Of a stretch of 64,000 nucleotides of DNA, positions 1 through 9,250 are shown piece by piece. A program made the translations under genes and the position numbers. This DNA is from Azospirillum isscasi (GTDB taxonomy: Bacteria; Pseudomonadota; Alphaproteobacteria; Azospirillales; Azospirillaceae): assembly GCF_030849505.1 (NCBI RefSeq), contig NZ_JAUJFI010000001.1, forward strand, positions 1 to 64,000, written 5' to 3'. The notes below the pieces were generated by a model that saw only the letters and a program-made list of their open reading frames with translations, made no database searches and was not told where the DNA came from. How positions within the stretch are numbered: the stretch's first letter is position 1; each line of letters begins with the position of its first letter.

Positions 1-267
1 GTCGCGGCGCTGTTGCAGCCGGGCGCGCCGCTCCGCGGGGAGCGGGTCCGGACCGTTCAGCGCGCCGTTGCTGGTGCCCCGCTCCAGGGCAAGCTCGCCG
101 GCGGCCACGACCATCCGGCCGGCCGCCTCGTTGACGCGCCGGTACGCCGAAGCGGCCTCGGCGCCGCGCAGGGAGTCGATGGCGGTGTCGCCCGCGGTGA
201 ACAGACCAAGGAGAGCGAGGCCCCCGACAATCACCGGCAGAACGGCCTTGATGGATACGGTTCGCAT
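1..267 (-). CDS. Membrane receptor, N-terminal fragment (possibly methyl-accepting chemotaxis protein)
   Basis: Only the first 89 codons lie in the window; the gene runs off the left edge in frame. The protein starts MRTVSIKAVLPVIVGG, a short basic tail followed by a hydrophobic helix (about residues 7-25). After that comes a soluble, helix-forming segment (EAASAYRRVNEAAGRMVVAAGEL) that looks like the start of a periplasmic four-helix sensor domain. This arrangement is typical of chemoreceptors and of membrane histidine kinases or cyclases, and the visible part cannot separate them. Chemoreceptor is a guess based on how common they are in motile alphaproteobacteria. No convincing Shine-Dalgarno is visible immediately upstream. 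Confidence 0.6.
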   Translation of the reverse strand, partial: MRTVSIKAVLPVIVGGLALLGLFTAGDTAIDSLRGAEAASAYRRVNEAAGRMVVAAGELALERGTSNGALNGPDPLPAERRARLQQRRD

Positions 268-525
268 GGGGTTCGCCTCGAAAAAGGACAGCACTCGCCG
301 AGTCAACGGCAGGCCCGGACGCCTTTCCTTGACCTTTGTCAAAGAGCATTCAAATGGCGGGAGGAGCCCGGCATCCGGTCGGACATCCTGTTTCCGTTCC
401 GGATATTGCCGGCCTGCTTTTGAGAAATTACTTCGGATTGTCGAGACCGGAAACCGGGCAAGCGGCTGCAAAGTTGCCAAGGCTCCGCCCCGCGCTGTGC
501 TACAGTGCCGCCGGAAGGAGCCATC

Positions 526-1611
526 ATGCCGTCTGAACGCCCGTCGCCCGAAGCCTCTCAGCCCAGCCAGGACACCCCCGAGCCCCTTTTGAAGCTGGGA
601 GACGGGCCGCGCCCCGCCGCCATGCCCGACAGCCTCGCCGCGGAGGTTGCGGGCTGGCGCTTCGTCCTGTGGAACCCGGCGGCGGCCAGCTTCTATTCCA
701 GGCCCGGAACACCGTGGCAGGCGCCGCCGGAGGGGTGCCTGCGGGCCAGCGACCGCTGGAACCTGGACGGCGCCTTCGCCACCGACCGGCCCGTCGAAAA
801 CGGCGCCCAATGGGCCGTCGCGCGGTTCGAGGGCGGCGTGTGGCGCGTCGAATCCTGTGTTCCGGCGGCGCCCCGCCCGGCGGTGCGCGACCTGCTGCGC
901 CTGCGGGTGGAGCGGCTGACCGCCGCCCGCCGCTGGACCCACGGCGACCTGGAGCTTTTGCAGAGCCTGCTGGACGGCGGGACGCTGGCGGAATCCGCCC
1001 TGCTGGCCGGCGACGAGGGGCGGGCCCGCTCGCTGCGGTCGCTGAAGGCGCTGCATCTGGCCAGCGCCGCCTCCGGCGCCGATCCCGAGCTTCCCGACGA
1101 GGCGAAGGCGGCGCTGGCCGATGGGGCGGAGGCCGTCGTCTGGCTCGGCGCCGACGCGCGGGAGATCGCCGACGGCATCCTGTCCTGGCACACCAAGAAA
1201 CAGGCGCGCACCGCCGCGCGGCTGAGCCGGGGGGCCGAAGCGAAACGGCGCGGCGACGACATGAAGGACGCGCTGACCAAGGCGGTGCAGCGGGCCTTCC
1301 CGCGCATTCCCAGGGAAGCCGCCGCCGCCGCCGCCGCCCGGCTGGCGCCCGGCGTGCAGAAGCTGGGCCGCATGCCCGCGCTCCAGCCCATCGTGGACGC
1401 GGTGGCGGAGGTGCGGCTGGAGCGTTGGCGGCAGGCCGTGGCGTCGGAGCCGGAGGTGGCCAAGCGGCTGCAGGCCATGGAGATGCGCGGCGATCCGAAC
1501 CGCGCGCTCAAGCGCTACCGCGACCAGCGCGCGGTGGAACGGGCGGAGGCCGAGTTGAAGGAATGGCGCGGCGACCTCGGCCCGGTCCTGTCCCGCCGCC
1601 TGGGATGGTGA
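526..1611 (+). CDS. Conserved-looking hypothetical protein, 361 aa
   Basis: I do not recognise this family. The ATG at 526 is chosen because GGAAGGAG (513-520) sits 5 nt before it; an in-frame start 21 nt earlier would place this site inside the coding region. Residues 45-120 are rich in Trp and aromatic residues (WRFVLWNPAAASFYSR) and could be a small beta domain. Residues 120-355 are charged and mostly helical with many Ala, Arg and Glu, and there is no signal peptide or membrane segment. Codon positions show strong GC3 bias in this frame, which supports it being real. It stands alone, upstream of a convergent DUF1398 gene. Confidence 0.75.
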   Translation: MPSERPSPEASQPSQDTPEPLLKLGDGPRPAAMPDSLAAEVAGWRFVLWNPAAASFYSRPGTPWQAPPEGCLRASDRWNLDGAFATDRPVENGAQWAVARFEGGVWRVESCVPAAPRPAVRDLLRLRVERLTAARRWTHGDLELLQSLLDGGTLAESALLAGDEGRARSLRSLKALHLASAASGADPELPDEAKAALADGAEAVVWLGADAREIADGILSWHTKKQARTAARLSRGAEAKRRGDDMKDALTKAVQRAFPRIPREAAAAAAARLAPGVQKLGRMPALQPIVDAVAEVRLERWRQAVASEPEVAKRLQAMEMRGDPNRALKRYRDQRAVERAEAELKEWRGDLGPVLSRRLGW

Positions 1612-1624
1612 CGGCGGGGCGGCG

Positions 1625-2026
1625 TCAGGCCGCGCCGGGGAACCACTCGGTGTGGCTGTCGCCGCTGCGGCCGTAATAGACGGCCCGCCGCCCGGTGATG
1701 CTGACCGTCCAGCCGACGCAGCCGGCGCGCAGCACCTGTTCGCAGAAGCCACGGTAGCGGATCGCTCCGGCCTGGATGGCGCGGACGGCGGATTCGACAC
1801 CCTTGGCTGTGAAGTCCATGGCCGGCGGAAGGGCGGCGGGGTTGGTTTCCACCCGCTCCGTCGCGCCGTCCGGGAGGTAGTAGGTCGTCTCCCCCCGCAC
1901 GAGATCGGTGTGGTAGCGCTCCACCCCTGCCGCGGCCAGCGCCGCGACAACCTCGGGGAAGCTGATGCGCTCCTCCCCGGAGGCCCGGCTGCATTCGTGG
2001 AGGACGGCTGTGATCCTGGCGTCCAT
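1625..2026 (-). CDS. DUF1398 family protein
   Basis: This is a 133-residue cytoplasmic protein matching the DUF1398 family (E. coli YbcV type, sometimes labelled phage envelope protein). The family pattern is visible: an N-terminal helix, SFPEVVAALAAAGVERYHTDL, a tyrosine-rich strand (TTYYLPDG), and the end segment GFCEQVLRAGCVGWTV followed by YYGRSGDSHTEWFP. Biochemical function is unknown for the family. AGGGAGAG lies just before the ATG. It sits 34 nt downstream of the marR gene on the same strand, so the two are probably co-transcribed and this gene may be a target of that regulator. Confidence 0.85.
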   Translation of the reverse strand: MDARITAVLHECSRASGEERISFPEVVAALAAAGVERYHTDLVRGETTYYLPDGATERVETNPAALPPAMDFTAKGVESAVRAIQAGAIRYRGFCEQVLRAGCVGWTVSITGRRAVYYGRSGDSHTEWFPGAA

Positions 2027-2060
2027 GGTTCTCTCCCTGCGGTGCGTGAGAAAGAGGCGG

Positions 2061-2519
2061 CTATTCGACGGGGACGGAGCGCAGGCCCATCCGGCGCACG
2101 ATCTCCTTCAGCGCCTCCTCGATCCGTGCCCGGTCGGCGGTGTCCAGGTGGCCGAAGAACTCGGCGTCGTTGCGGTCCGCCAGGGCCGACAACTCTGGTA
2201 CCAGCGCCCGTCCCTCCGGGGTGAGCGCCAGCGTCTGGCAACGGCGGTCGTCGGGGGCGGCGGTCTGGATGAGCAACCCCTTGCCGGCCAACCGGTCGGC
2301 CAGTTTCGAAATGGCCCCCCGCGTCATGCCGAGCCGGTCGGCCAGCAGGCTGGGCGCCACGCCGTCCCGGTCATAGAGGCCGCGCAGCATGACCCATTCG
2401 GCGACGGTCACCCCCCGCCCCGTCAGCTTCACGGCGAAGGCGTGGGACACATGATTCGACACGAAGCGCAGCCAATAGCCGAGATGCGCGTCGAGCGGGC
2501 TGACGTCCGGTGGAACCAA
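2061..2519 (-). CDS. MarR family transcriptional regulator (TTG start)
   Basis: This is a 152-residue winged-helix regulator. The DNA-binding core is visible: TVAEWVMLRGLYDRDG, then SLLADRLGMTRGAISKLADRL (recognition helix), then a wing with the MarR signature APDDRRCQTLALTPEG. The TTG at 2519 is chosen because GGGGAGGA lies 4 nt before it. The reading frame extends upstream, but that stretch contains the promoter and operator described below and is poor in coding character. Two operator-like elements overlap its own promoter, so negative autoregulation, relieved by an unknown ligand, is likely. It probably also controls the DUF1398 gene behind it. Confidence 0.88.
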   Translation of the reverse strand: MVPPDVSPLDAHLGYWLRFVSNHVSHAFAVKLTGRGVTVAEWVMLRGLYDRDGVAPSLLADRLGMTRGAISKLADRLAGKGLLIQTAAPDDRRCQTLALTPEGRALVPELSALADRNDAEFFGHLDTADRARIEEALKEIVRRMGLRSVPVE

Positions 2520-2534
2520 CGTTTCCTCCCCTGT

Positions 2535-2570
2535 GTTTCCTAGGAAACTATCATCATTTGGTTTCCTAGT
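2535..2570. promoter_or_regulatory. Probable MarR operator: 14-bp palindrome plus a third half-site
   Basis: GTTTCCTAGGAAAC (2535-2548) is a perfect 14-bp palindrome just upstream of the marR start. The same half-site, GTTTCCTAG, recurs at 2561-2569, 26 bp from the first. The palindrome covers the -10 side and the extra half-site touches the -35 of the promoter described below. This is the classic geometry of an autorepressed MarR gene. The binding protein is inferred from position. Confidence 0.75.
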
Positions 2571-2573
2571 CAA
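2545..2573 (-). promoter_or_regulatory. Sigma-70-type promoter of the marR gene
   Basis: Read on the minus strand, TTGACT (2568-2573) and TAGTTT (2545-2550) are separated by exactly 17 nt, close to the sigma-70 consensus. The predicted start of transcription falls near 2538, inside the palindrome, about 20 nt before the TTG codon. The rest of the intergenic stretch 2574-2750 shows nothing I can assign. Confidence 0.6.
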
Positions 2574-2751
2574 CTTCTCATCGGCACGACGGAATCCCCG
2601 GCGCCCAAGGCCACCGGCGCGCCGTCCGTCGTGGTGGCGCTTGAACGTCGTAAAAAATCGAACGCGGTTCGGATAAAGGGAAATGACCGCTCTGTTTGTT
2701 TCGTGAAATGGTTTATGTCCGCTGCGAAACAACCTATAGGGTAACGATTCC

Positions 2752-2783
2752 TTGACCTGACGGAACATGGTGGTATTGTTCCG
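2752..2783 (+). promoter_or_regulatory. Promoter and inverted repeat before the solute-binding-protein operon
   Basis: TTGACC (2752-2757) and TATTGT (2774-2779), spaced by 16 nt, form a plausible promoter pointing at the gene at 2907. A perfect inverted repeat, CGGAACA - 9 nt - TGTTCCG (2761-2783), covers the spacer and the -10. A protein bound there would block transcription. The binder is unknown; neither the marR palindrome nor any other operator noted in the window shares this sequence. Confidence 0.5.
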
Positions 2784-2906
2784 TTGTATCGGGGGATGTC
2801 TTCCCAAACGATCCGCCGGAGCACAACCAGGAAGCTGCCCATTCCCCGGTACCGCAATGCAGGGATGGCCGCCGCTCTCCGCCCTTCCGCTCTGCCGAGG
2901 CAGCCC

Positions 2907-3683
2907 ATGAACCGTCCGACGCCGTTCCGCCCCTTCGCGATCTTATGGCTTGCCCTCCTGCTCGGCGTCACGGCGGCGGCCCCCGCCCGCGCGGATGAGG
3001 TCTACCGGGTGGTGACCTGGAAGATGGCGCCCTACACGATGGTGGACGATCAGGGCAAATTGACCGGCTTCGAGGTGGAGATCGCCCGCGCCCTGTGCGA
3101 CACGATGGGCATCCGCTGCGAGATCACCGCCCTGCAATTTCCGGAAGTCCTGGACCTGCTGGACCGCAACGCCGCCGATTTCGCGGTCGCCAGCATCCTG
3201 AAGACGCCGGAGCGGATGAAGAAATACCTCTTCACCGACCGTCACAAGCGGTCCAGTTCCAGCTACATCGGGCGGGCCGGCGAATGGACGCTGGGCGTGG
3301 CCCCGGATCTGGCCGGGAAGCGCGTTTCCGTCACCCGCGGATCGAAACAGTACGACTATCTGACCGCAAAGAAATTCGGCTGCACGGTCGTGATCTACGA
3401 CGATCAGGCGGAGGCGTTGCGCGCCGTTCTGGACCGGCGGGTCGATCTGGCGCTGGCGCCGACCGCCGTCACCGTCCACCTGCTGACGAGCGCCGAGGGC
3501 GAGGCGTTGGAGGTGGTCGGCGACCCGCTCACCGAAAGCGGGCTGGGCGGCGAGTCCGCCATCGCCCTGCCCCTGGGGCGGGAGGAACTGCGCGACCGGG
3601 TCAACATGGCCCTGCGCGCCATCCTGGCCGACGGGCGCTACGACGCCATCAGCTCCCGCTTCCTGCCCTTCCGGATGTACTGA
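2907..3683 (+). CDS. Periplasmic solute-binding protein, family 3 (orphan)
   Basis: This is a 258-residue secreted protein. Residues 1-25 form a Sec signal peptide (FAILWLALLLGVTAAAPARA, cleavage before DEVYR). The mature part has the SBP family 3 pattern: YRVVTWKMAPYTMVDDQGKLTGFEVEIARALCDTMG, then the hinge region LDRNAADFAVASILKTPERMKKYLFT, then GKRVSVTRGSKQYDYL. Family members bind amino acids or similar small polar ligands. No ABC permease or ATPase lies nearby. Instead a second binding protein and a hybrid kinase follow at 7 and 13 nt spacing, so a role in sensing rather than uptake is likely. An in-frame upstream ATG at 2784 would bury the signal peptide and is rejected. Confidence 0.9.
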   Translation: MNRPTPFRPFAILWLALLLGVTAAAPARADEVYRVVTWKMAPYTMVDDQGKLTGFEVEIARALCDTMGIRCEITALQFPEVLDLLDRNAADFAVASILKTPERMKKYLFTDRHKRSSSSYIGRAGEWTLGVAPDLAGKRVSVTRGSKQYDYLTAKKFGCTVVIYDDQAEALRAVLDRRVDLALAPTAVTVHLLTSAEGEALEVVGDPLTESGLGGESAIALPLGREELRDRVNMALRAILADGRYDAISSRFLPFRMY

Positions 3684-3690
3684 GGCGCCG

Positions 3691-4512
3691 ATGGGTTTCC
3701 GCACGCGCTTTTCCACCGCACGCGCCATTCTGCTTTCGGCGATCCTGCTGGCCGGTCCCGCGGCGGTCGGACCGGCCCGGGCGGAGGCGCCGCCGCCGGC
3801 CGCTAGGCCGCACCTGCGCATCGTGGTCATCGACCATTCCCCCCCCTTCAGCGACCGTAACGCCGAAGGAGCTCTGGTCGGCTTCAACGTCGATTTCGGG
3901 CGGGAGCTGTGCCGGTCGCTGCAGGCGGTGTGCAGCTTCGACGCGGCGCCGTTCAAGCAGATCATCGACGACGTCGCCGCGGGCCGCTTCGACATCGGCT
4001 TCGGCAACGTGCTGCGCACGCCGGACCGGGAGCAGCGGCTTCTGTTCTCCGTTCCCTACTGGCGGTCCAGCACGAGCCTGGTGGGGCGGCGGGGCACGCC
4101 CGAAATGACCCTGGAGGAAGCGGTCCGCGACCGGTCGATCGCGACCATCCGCGGTTCGCGGCAGCACGAGGCGCTGATCCGTCTGGCGAAGGCCGATCCG
4201 AAGCTGGAGGCCAATCTGGTGCCCGTCACCACGCTGGAGGATTTGTGGGGCGCCATGCGCAGCGGGCAGAGCGACATGGCCATCGGCCCGACGCTGAACG
4301 TCGTTCATTTCCTGCTGTCCGACGCGGGGGACGGCTTCGAGACCATCGGCACGCCGATGTCCGAGAACGGGCTGGGCGGGACCGTGCACATCGTCTTCCC
4401 GCCCGGCCAGCACGAGTTGAAGGCATCGGTGGACCGGGCCCTGGCGGCCCTGCGCAGCGACGGCACCTATCAGCGGATCAACCGCGGCTACTTCCCCTTC
4501 GACATCTACTGA
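3691..4512 (+). CDS. Periplasmic solute-binding protein, family 3 (second copy)
   Basis: This is a 273-residue paralogue of the preceding gene. It has a signal peptide (residues 1-30, [19 protein letters not shown]) and then [36 protein letters not shown]. Both proteins share [21 protein letters not shown] and SENGLGG motifs and end in an aromatic tail (FLPFRMY here versus YFPFDIY in this one), which points to tandem duplication. Differences in the first pocket segment (APYTM versus SPPFS) suggest different ligands. It is the second gene of the operon and lies 13 nt before the hybrid kinase. Confidence 0.9.
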   Translation: MGFRTRFSTARAILLSAILLAGPAAVGPARAEAPPPAARPHLRIVVIDHSPPFSDRNAEGALVGFNVDFGRELCRSLQAVCSFDAAPFKQIIDDVAAGRFDIGFGNVLRTPDREQRLLFSVPYWRSSTSLVGRRGTPEMTLEEAVRDRSIATIRGSRQHEALIRLAKADPKLEANLVPVTTLEDLWGAMRSGQSDMAIGPTLNVVHFLLSDAGDGFETIGTPMSENGLGGTVHIVFPPGQHELKASVDRALAALRSDGTYQRINRGYFPFDIY

Positions 4513-4525
4513 ACCGGAACCGGCC

Positions 4526-7500
4526 ATGGCGTCCGCCCGCGACCGCAGGCATTCCCGCGTACGGCTGCAGCCGGCGATCCTCATCAGCGGCGCGATCCTG
4601 CTCGCGCTGATCGGCCTGCTGTTCCTCGGCATCGTCGCGGAACAGGGCAAGATGGAGCGGCTGGCCGCCGACAGCCAGGACCGGATGGTGCCGCTGATCC
4701 TGGAACGCCAGCGCGCCGTGGTGAATCTGGAGCGGCTGAAGCAATCGGGCACCGTGGTGATCGTCACCGACGACGCCCGCCGCCGCCGCGAGGCGCTTCT
4801 GGCCGCCCAGGCGCTGGCCTTCCACCCGACCTTCCAGTTCGACCCCACCCTGAAGCGGCAGGTGACGGACGCCTACGCCGTCATCCGCCAGGTTTCCGCG
4901 GCGAAGGCCGCCGCCCAGAATGCCGAGGAGGAGCGCCTCGCCGAGAAATGGGCGCAGACGCTGGTCGAACTGAACGCGGTCGGCGACCGGCTGCTGGTCG
5001 ACGTGACCGAGCTGACCGCCGGACGGCTGGGCCAGATCCAGGAGCGCACCCGTCTGGTGTCGCAGGTGATCCAGTTCGCCTTCATCGCGGTGCTGGCGAT
5101 CTTCATCGCCGCGGGCCTGCTGATCCGCCGCCATGTGGTGCGGCCCCTGCTGTCCGCCGCCGACGGCCTGCGCCGCATCGGCGAGGGCGAACGCGACATC
5201 CGGCTCCCCGGTGCCCGCACGCAGGAGCTGGACAGCATCCTGGACGCCGTCGTCCAACTGGGGACACAGACGGAGGAGCTGCGCCTGACCCGCGACCGGG
5301 CGGAGGCGGCGTCCCTGGCCAAGGCCAGCTTCCTCGCCAACATGAGCCACGAGATCCGCACCCCGATGAACGCGGTGATCGGCCTGTCGCATCTGGCGCT
5401 GAAGACCGACCTGACGCCACGCCAGCGCGACTACGTTCTCAAGATCAGCCAGTCCGGCCAGCATCTGCTCGGAATCATCAACGACATCCTTGATTTCTCC
5501 AAGATCGAGGCCGGCAAGCTGAGCGTGGAGCGCACCGGCTTCCATCTCGACAAGGTGCTGGGCACGCTGGCCGACCTGATCGCGGAAAAGGCCGCGGCCA
5601 AGGGGCTGGAGCTGATCTTCGACGTCGCCCAGAACGTGCCCAGCGACCTGATCGGCGATCCGCTGCGCATCGGGCAGATCCTGGTCAACTACGCCAACAA
5701 CGCGGTCAAGTTCACCGAACGCGGCGAAATCGCCATCATCGTCCGGCTGGAAGAGGAGTCCGGGGACAATCTGCTGGTCCGCTTCGAGGTGCGCGACACC
5801 GGCATCGGCCTGAACGCGGAACAGAAAAGCCAGCTTTTCCAGAGCTTCCAGCAGGCCGACGCCTCCACCACCCGCAAGTACGGGGGCACCGGCCTGGGGC
5901 TGGCCATCTCCAAGCGGCTGGCCGAGCTGATGGGCGGCGCGGTCGGGGTGGAGAGCGCGCCGGGCCGGGGGTCCTGCTTCTGGTTCACCGTGCGGCTGGG
6001 CCGCGACAAGCCGCGCCGCGTGCTGCTGCCGCGGCCCGACCTGCGCGGCCTGCGCTGCCTGGTGGTGGACGACAACGAGAACGCCCGCGTCGTGCTGACC
6101 GACATGCTGGCGGCCATGTCCTTCACCCCCGAGGCGGTGGCCTCCGGCCCCGCCGCCATCGAGGCGGCGCGGATCGCGGCGCGCGAGGGCCGGCCCTTCC
6201 GCGTCGTTCTGCTGGACTGGCAGATGCCGGGCATGGATGGGCTGGAGACCTCCGCCGGCATCGCCGCGCTGGAGCTGGCCCAGACCCCGCACCACATCAT
6301 GGTCACCTCCTATGGCCGGGAGGAGGTGCTGAGAGGCGCCGAGGGAACGGCCATCGAGGAGGTTCTGTTCAAGCCGGTCAACCCCTCCGCCCTGTTCGAC
6401 GGCATCATGCGGGTTCTGGGCGCCGACGACGAGCTGCCGGACACCACCCCGGTACAGTCAGCCCCCACCGCGGATCTGTCGCACCTGCGCGGCGCCCGCA
6501 TCCTGCTGGCCGAGGACAACGACCTGAACCAGCAGGTGGCCTGCGAGTTGCTGGGCGACGCCGGGCTGGTGGTGGAGGTCGCGGAGAACGGCGCCATCGC
6601 GGTGGAGATGGTGCAGGCCGCCCATTACGACCTCGTGCTGATGGACATGCAGATGCCGGTGATGGACGGCATCGCCGCGACCCTGGAAATCCGCCGGCTG
6701 GGCCTCGCCGGCCTGCCCATCGTCGCGATGACCGCCAACGCCATGCAGACCGACCGGGACCGCTGCCTGGAAGCGGGCATGAACGACTATCTGGCCAAGC
6801 CCATCGACCCCGACGCGCTGTGGGCCACGCTGCTGGCCTGGGTGAAGCCCCGTGCCGGGCTCGGTGCCGAGGCGCCTGCCTTCCTCCCCACGGCGGCCGC
6901 GGCTACGGCGGAGGATGCGGGCGACCTGCCTTCCGGCGTTCCGGGACTGGACATCGCGGCGGGGCTGTCGCGGGTGCTCGGCAAGAAGCGCCTCTACCTC
7001 GACCTGCTGCGCAAGTTCACCGCCGGGCAGCGGGGTGTGGCCGCCGTCATCCGCGCGGCGCTGGACGAGGGCGATCTCGCCGCGGCGGAGCGCCACGCCC
7101 ACACGCTGAAGGGCACCGCCGGCAACATCGGCGCCCACCCCGTCCAGGACGCCGCCGAACATCTGGAGGCGGCCATCCGCGAAGCCCGCCCACGCCCGGA
7201 CATCGACGCGCTGCTGGCCGGGCTGGAACCGCCGCTGGGCGCCCTGCTCGCCCATCTGGAGGCGGCACTGGCCCCCGCAAGCGACACCCCGACCGCCGGC
7301 GCCGCGCCCGTCGCGGTGGATGCCGACGCCCTGCTCGCCGTCTGCGGCCAGCTCCGCCGGCTTCTGCTGGACAGCGACCCCGACGCGGAGGAGGTGATGA
7401 CCGCCAACACAGGCCTTCTGCAAGCCGCCTTCCCCGACCAATTCGAGGCCATCGCCGGCCAGATCCGCAATTTCGACTTCGACGAGGCGGCGGCCGCGCT

Positions 7501-7543
7501 GGACGCCGCGCTGGACGCACGCGGCGCGACCGCCGCAGCCTGA
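4526..7543 (+). CDS. Hybrid sensor histidine kinase with two receivers and an Hpt domain
   Basis: This is a 1005-residue membrane phosphorelay protein. Transmembrane helices lie at about residues 17-37 and 181-201 and enclose a helical periplasmic domain of about 140 residues. HAMP-like linker 202-255. HisKA carries the [12 protein letters not shown] box with phospho-acceptor His275. The ATPase domain has an N box (NYANNAVKF, about 388-396) and the glycine boxes DTGIGL and GGTGLGL. Receiver 1 has Asp564 ([11 protein letters not shown]), receiver 2 Asp707 ([11 protein letters not shown]), and the Hpt domain has His859 ([13 protein letters not shown]). The layout matches TorS/BvgS-type relays. 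The two binding proteins in front of it are likely to present ligands to the periplasmic helices, as TorT does for TorS; that part is inference. Confidence 0.93.
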   Translation: MASARDRRHSRVRLQPAILISGAILLALIGLLFLGIVAEQGKMERLAADSQDRMVPLILERQRAVVNLERLKQSGTVVIVTDDARRRREALLAAQALAFHPTFQFDPTLKRQVTDAYAVIRQVSAAKAAAQNAEEERLAEKWAQTLVELNAVGDRLLVDVTELTAGRLGQIQERTRLVSQVIQFAFIAVLAIFIAAGLLIRRHVVRPLLSAADGLRRIGEGERDIRLPGARTQELDSILDAVVQLGTQTEELRLTRDRAEAASLAKASFLANMSHEIRTPMNAVIGLSHLALKTDLTPRQRDYVLKISQSGQHLLGIINDILDFSKIEAGKLSVERTGFHLDKVLGTLADLIAEKAAAKGLELIFDVAQNVPSDLIGDPLRIGQILVNYANNAVKFTERGEIAIIVRLEEESGDNLLVRFEVRDTGIGLNAEQKSQLFQSFQQADASTTRKYGGTGLGLAISKRLAELMGGAVGVESAPGRGSCFWFTVRLGRDKPRRVLLPRPDLRGLRCLVVDDNENARVVLTDMLAAMSFTPEAVASGPAAIEAARIAAREGRPFRVVLLDWQMPGMDGLETSAGIAALELAQTPHHIMVTSYGREEVLRGAEGTAIEEVLFKPVNPSALFDGIMRVLGADDELPDTTPVQSAPTADLSHLRGARILLAEDNDLNQQVACELLGDAGLVVEVAENGAIAVEMVQAAHYDLVLMDMQMPVMDGIAATLEIRRLGLAGLPIVAMTANAMQTDRDRCLEAGMNDYLAKPIDPDALWATLLAWVKPRAGLGAEAPAFLPTAAAATAEDAGDLPSGVPGLDIAAGLSRVLGKKRLYLDLLRKFTAGQRGVAAVIRAALDEGDLAAAERHAHTLKGTAGNIGAHPVQDAAEHLEAAIREARPRPDIDALLAGLEPPLGALLAHLEAALAPASDTPTAGAAPVAVDADALLAVCGQLRRLLLDSDPDAEEVMTANTGLLQAAFPDQFEAIAGQIRNFDFDEAAAALDAALDARGATAAA

Positions 7544-7584
7544 GAAGACGCCCCCCGCCGGTTCTCCCTGATCGGAAAGCTTCC

Positions 7585-7998
7585 ATGGACAACGCATCCC
7601 CCGCATCGAAGGCCACCCCACCGAAGGGCACGGTCCTGATCGTGGACGACACGCCGGACAATCTGAAGCTGCTCAGCGGCCTGCTGAAGGAAAGCTACAA
7701 GGTGAAGGTCGCCAACAACGGGCGGAAAGCGCTGGAGATCGCCGCCGCCGCACCGGTGCCGGATCTGATCCTGCTGGACGTGGTGATGCCGGAGATGGAC
7801 GGCTACGAAGTCTGCGCCGCCCTGAAAGGTGCGCCGGAAACCCGGGACATCCCGGTCATCTTCCTGACGGGCCGGGCCGAGGAGTCCGACCGGGAGCGCG
7901 GTTTCGCCATGGGGGCGGTGGATTACATCGCCAAGCCGGTCGATCCGCCGGCGGTTCTGCAACGGGTCGCCGCCCGGATGCCCGCCCTTCCCGCCTGA
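7585..7998 (+). CDS. Single-domain response regulator
   Basis: This 137-residue protein is a CheY-like receiver only. The acidic pair is in VLIVDDTPDN (Asp21, Asp22), the phospho-acceptor is Asp65 (LILLDVVMPEMDGYEV), and the conserved lysine is in DYIAKPVDPP near residue 116. There is no output domain. It follows the hybrid kinase by 41 nt on the same strand, so it is the likely acceptor from that kinase's Hpt domain or a shuttle to another partner. Its receiver closely resembles that of the convergent kinase at 8021-9250 (shared DGYEVC and AVDYI-KP), suggesting a common origin. Confidence 0.92.
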   Translation: MDNASPASKATPPKGTVLIVDDTPDNLKLLSGLLKESYKVKVANNGRKALEIAAAAPVPDLILLDVVMPEMDGYEVCAALKGAPETRDIPVIFLTGRAEESDRERGFAMGAVDYIAKPVDPPAVLQRVAARMPALPA

Positions 7999-8020
7999 CG
8001 CCGGGCGGTGGAGGCCACCG

Positions 8021-9250
8021 TCAGGCCGGCACCTCGGCCACGCTGGACACGCGCCGCGGCATGCGGACGATGAAGGTGGCGCCGCCACCGGGCGGGCTTT
8101 CCACCTCGATGGTGCCCAGGAGCACCTGGCTGACGAGGTTGAAGGCGACGTAGAGTCCCAGCCCCGGGAACTCGATGCCCCGGCGGGTGGTGAAGAAGGG
8201 ATCGAACAGCTTGGGCAGATGGTCCGGGTCGATTCCCTTGCCGTCGTCGGACAGGCGCAGTTCCACCCATTCCTCCTCCCGCAGAGAGACGGACAGGGTG
8301 ACGCGCCCGTTCTGGCCGGGCCGGAAGGCGTGGGCCGCGGCGTTGCGGATCAGGATGGACAGCACCTCCGACAGCGGGCCGGGATGGCTGTCGATGGTCA
8401 GGCCGGCGGGGCAGGAGACGGTGAAGCTGTGCCCGGCCTCCCGCAGATGCGGGTCCAGCCCGAACAGCGCGTCGGACAGGTAGTCCTTCAGGTCGAACAC
8501 CCGCCGTTCCGATCCGGCGCGGTCCACCACCACCTGCTTGAAGCTCTGGATCAGGTTGGCGGTGCGCACGATGTTGGTGGTGACCAGCAGCGCCCCTTCC
8601 CGTGCGTTCTCCAGGAAGCGGGCGAGATCGGACTTGCGGATCGCCCCGTTCTGGAACTGCGAGGCCAGCGACTCGATCAACCCCGAGAGGTGGGAGACGG
8701 CGGTCAGGGCCACGCCGATGGGGGTGTTGATCTCGTGCGCGACGCCGGAGACGAGCAGGCCCAGCGCGGCCATCTTCTCCGTCTGGATCAGGTGCTGCTG
8801 CGTCTCCTCCAGCCGGTTGTGGGCGGCGCGCACCTCCTCCACGGTCGCCCGCAGCGAATCGGCGGTGGCCTTCAGCGACAGGTGGTTCTTCACCCGTGCC
8901 AGCACGATGGGGGGGCTGATCGGCTTGCTGATGTAATCGACGGCCCCCAGGTCCAGGCCGAACTTCTCGTCCTCCACTGAGGTGCGCGCGGTCAGGAAGA
9001 TCACCGGGACGTCGCAGGTCCGCGGATCGGCCTTCAGACGGCGGCACACCTCATAGCCGTCCATGTTCGGCATCATGACGTCGAGCAGGATCAGGTCCGG
9101 CGGATGGTCGGAAAAGGCGATGCGAAGCGCGGCGTCGCCGTTGTTCACGGTCTTGACCGCATAAATGGACTTCAGGTGGCTGCTCAGCAGCGACAGGTTG
9201 TCGGCGGTGTCATCCACGATGAGAATCGTCGCCTTCGTCGGTGCTCCCAT
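8021..9250 (-). CDS. Receiver-histidine kinase hybrid, soluble
   Basis: This is a 409-residue cytoplasmic protein. The N-terminal receiver spans about 5-120 with Asp57 (LILLDVMMPNMDGYEV). A coiled-coil linker covers about 125-160 (LRATVEEVRAAHNRLEETQQHL). The kinase core has H172 in the box GVAHEINTPIGV, followed by an ATPase domain with DDGKGIDPDHLPKLFDPFFTT and GLGLYV. There are no membrane segments. AGGAAGGGG lies 4 nt upstream of the ATG at 9250. Kinases of this RR-HK type usually act inside a relay with another sensor. The gene converges on the single receiver gene with only 22 nt between them, which supports a shared pathway. Confidence 0.92.
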   Translation of the reverse strand: MGAPTKATILIVDDTADNLSLLSSHLKSIYAVKTVNNGDAALRIAFSDHPPDLILLDVMMPNMDGYEVCRRLKADPRTCDVPVIFLTARTSVEDEKFGLDLGAVDYISKPISPPIVLARVKNHLSLKATADSLRATVEEVRAAHNRLEETQQHLIQTEKMAALGLLVSGVAHEINTPIGVALTAVSHLSGLIESLASQFQNGAIRKSDLARFLENAREGALLVTTNIVRTANLIQSFKQVVVDRAGSERRVFDLKDYLSDALFGLDPHLREAGHSFTVSCPAGLTIDSHPGPLSEVLSILIRNAAAHAFRPGQNGRVTLSVSLREEEWVELRLSDDGKGIDPDHLPKLFDPFFTTRRGIEFPGLGLYVAFNLVSQVLLGTIEVESPPGGGATFIVRMPRRVSSVAEVPA

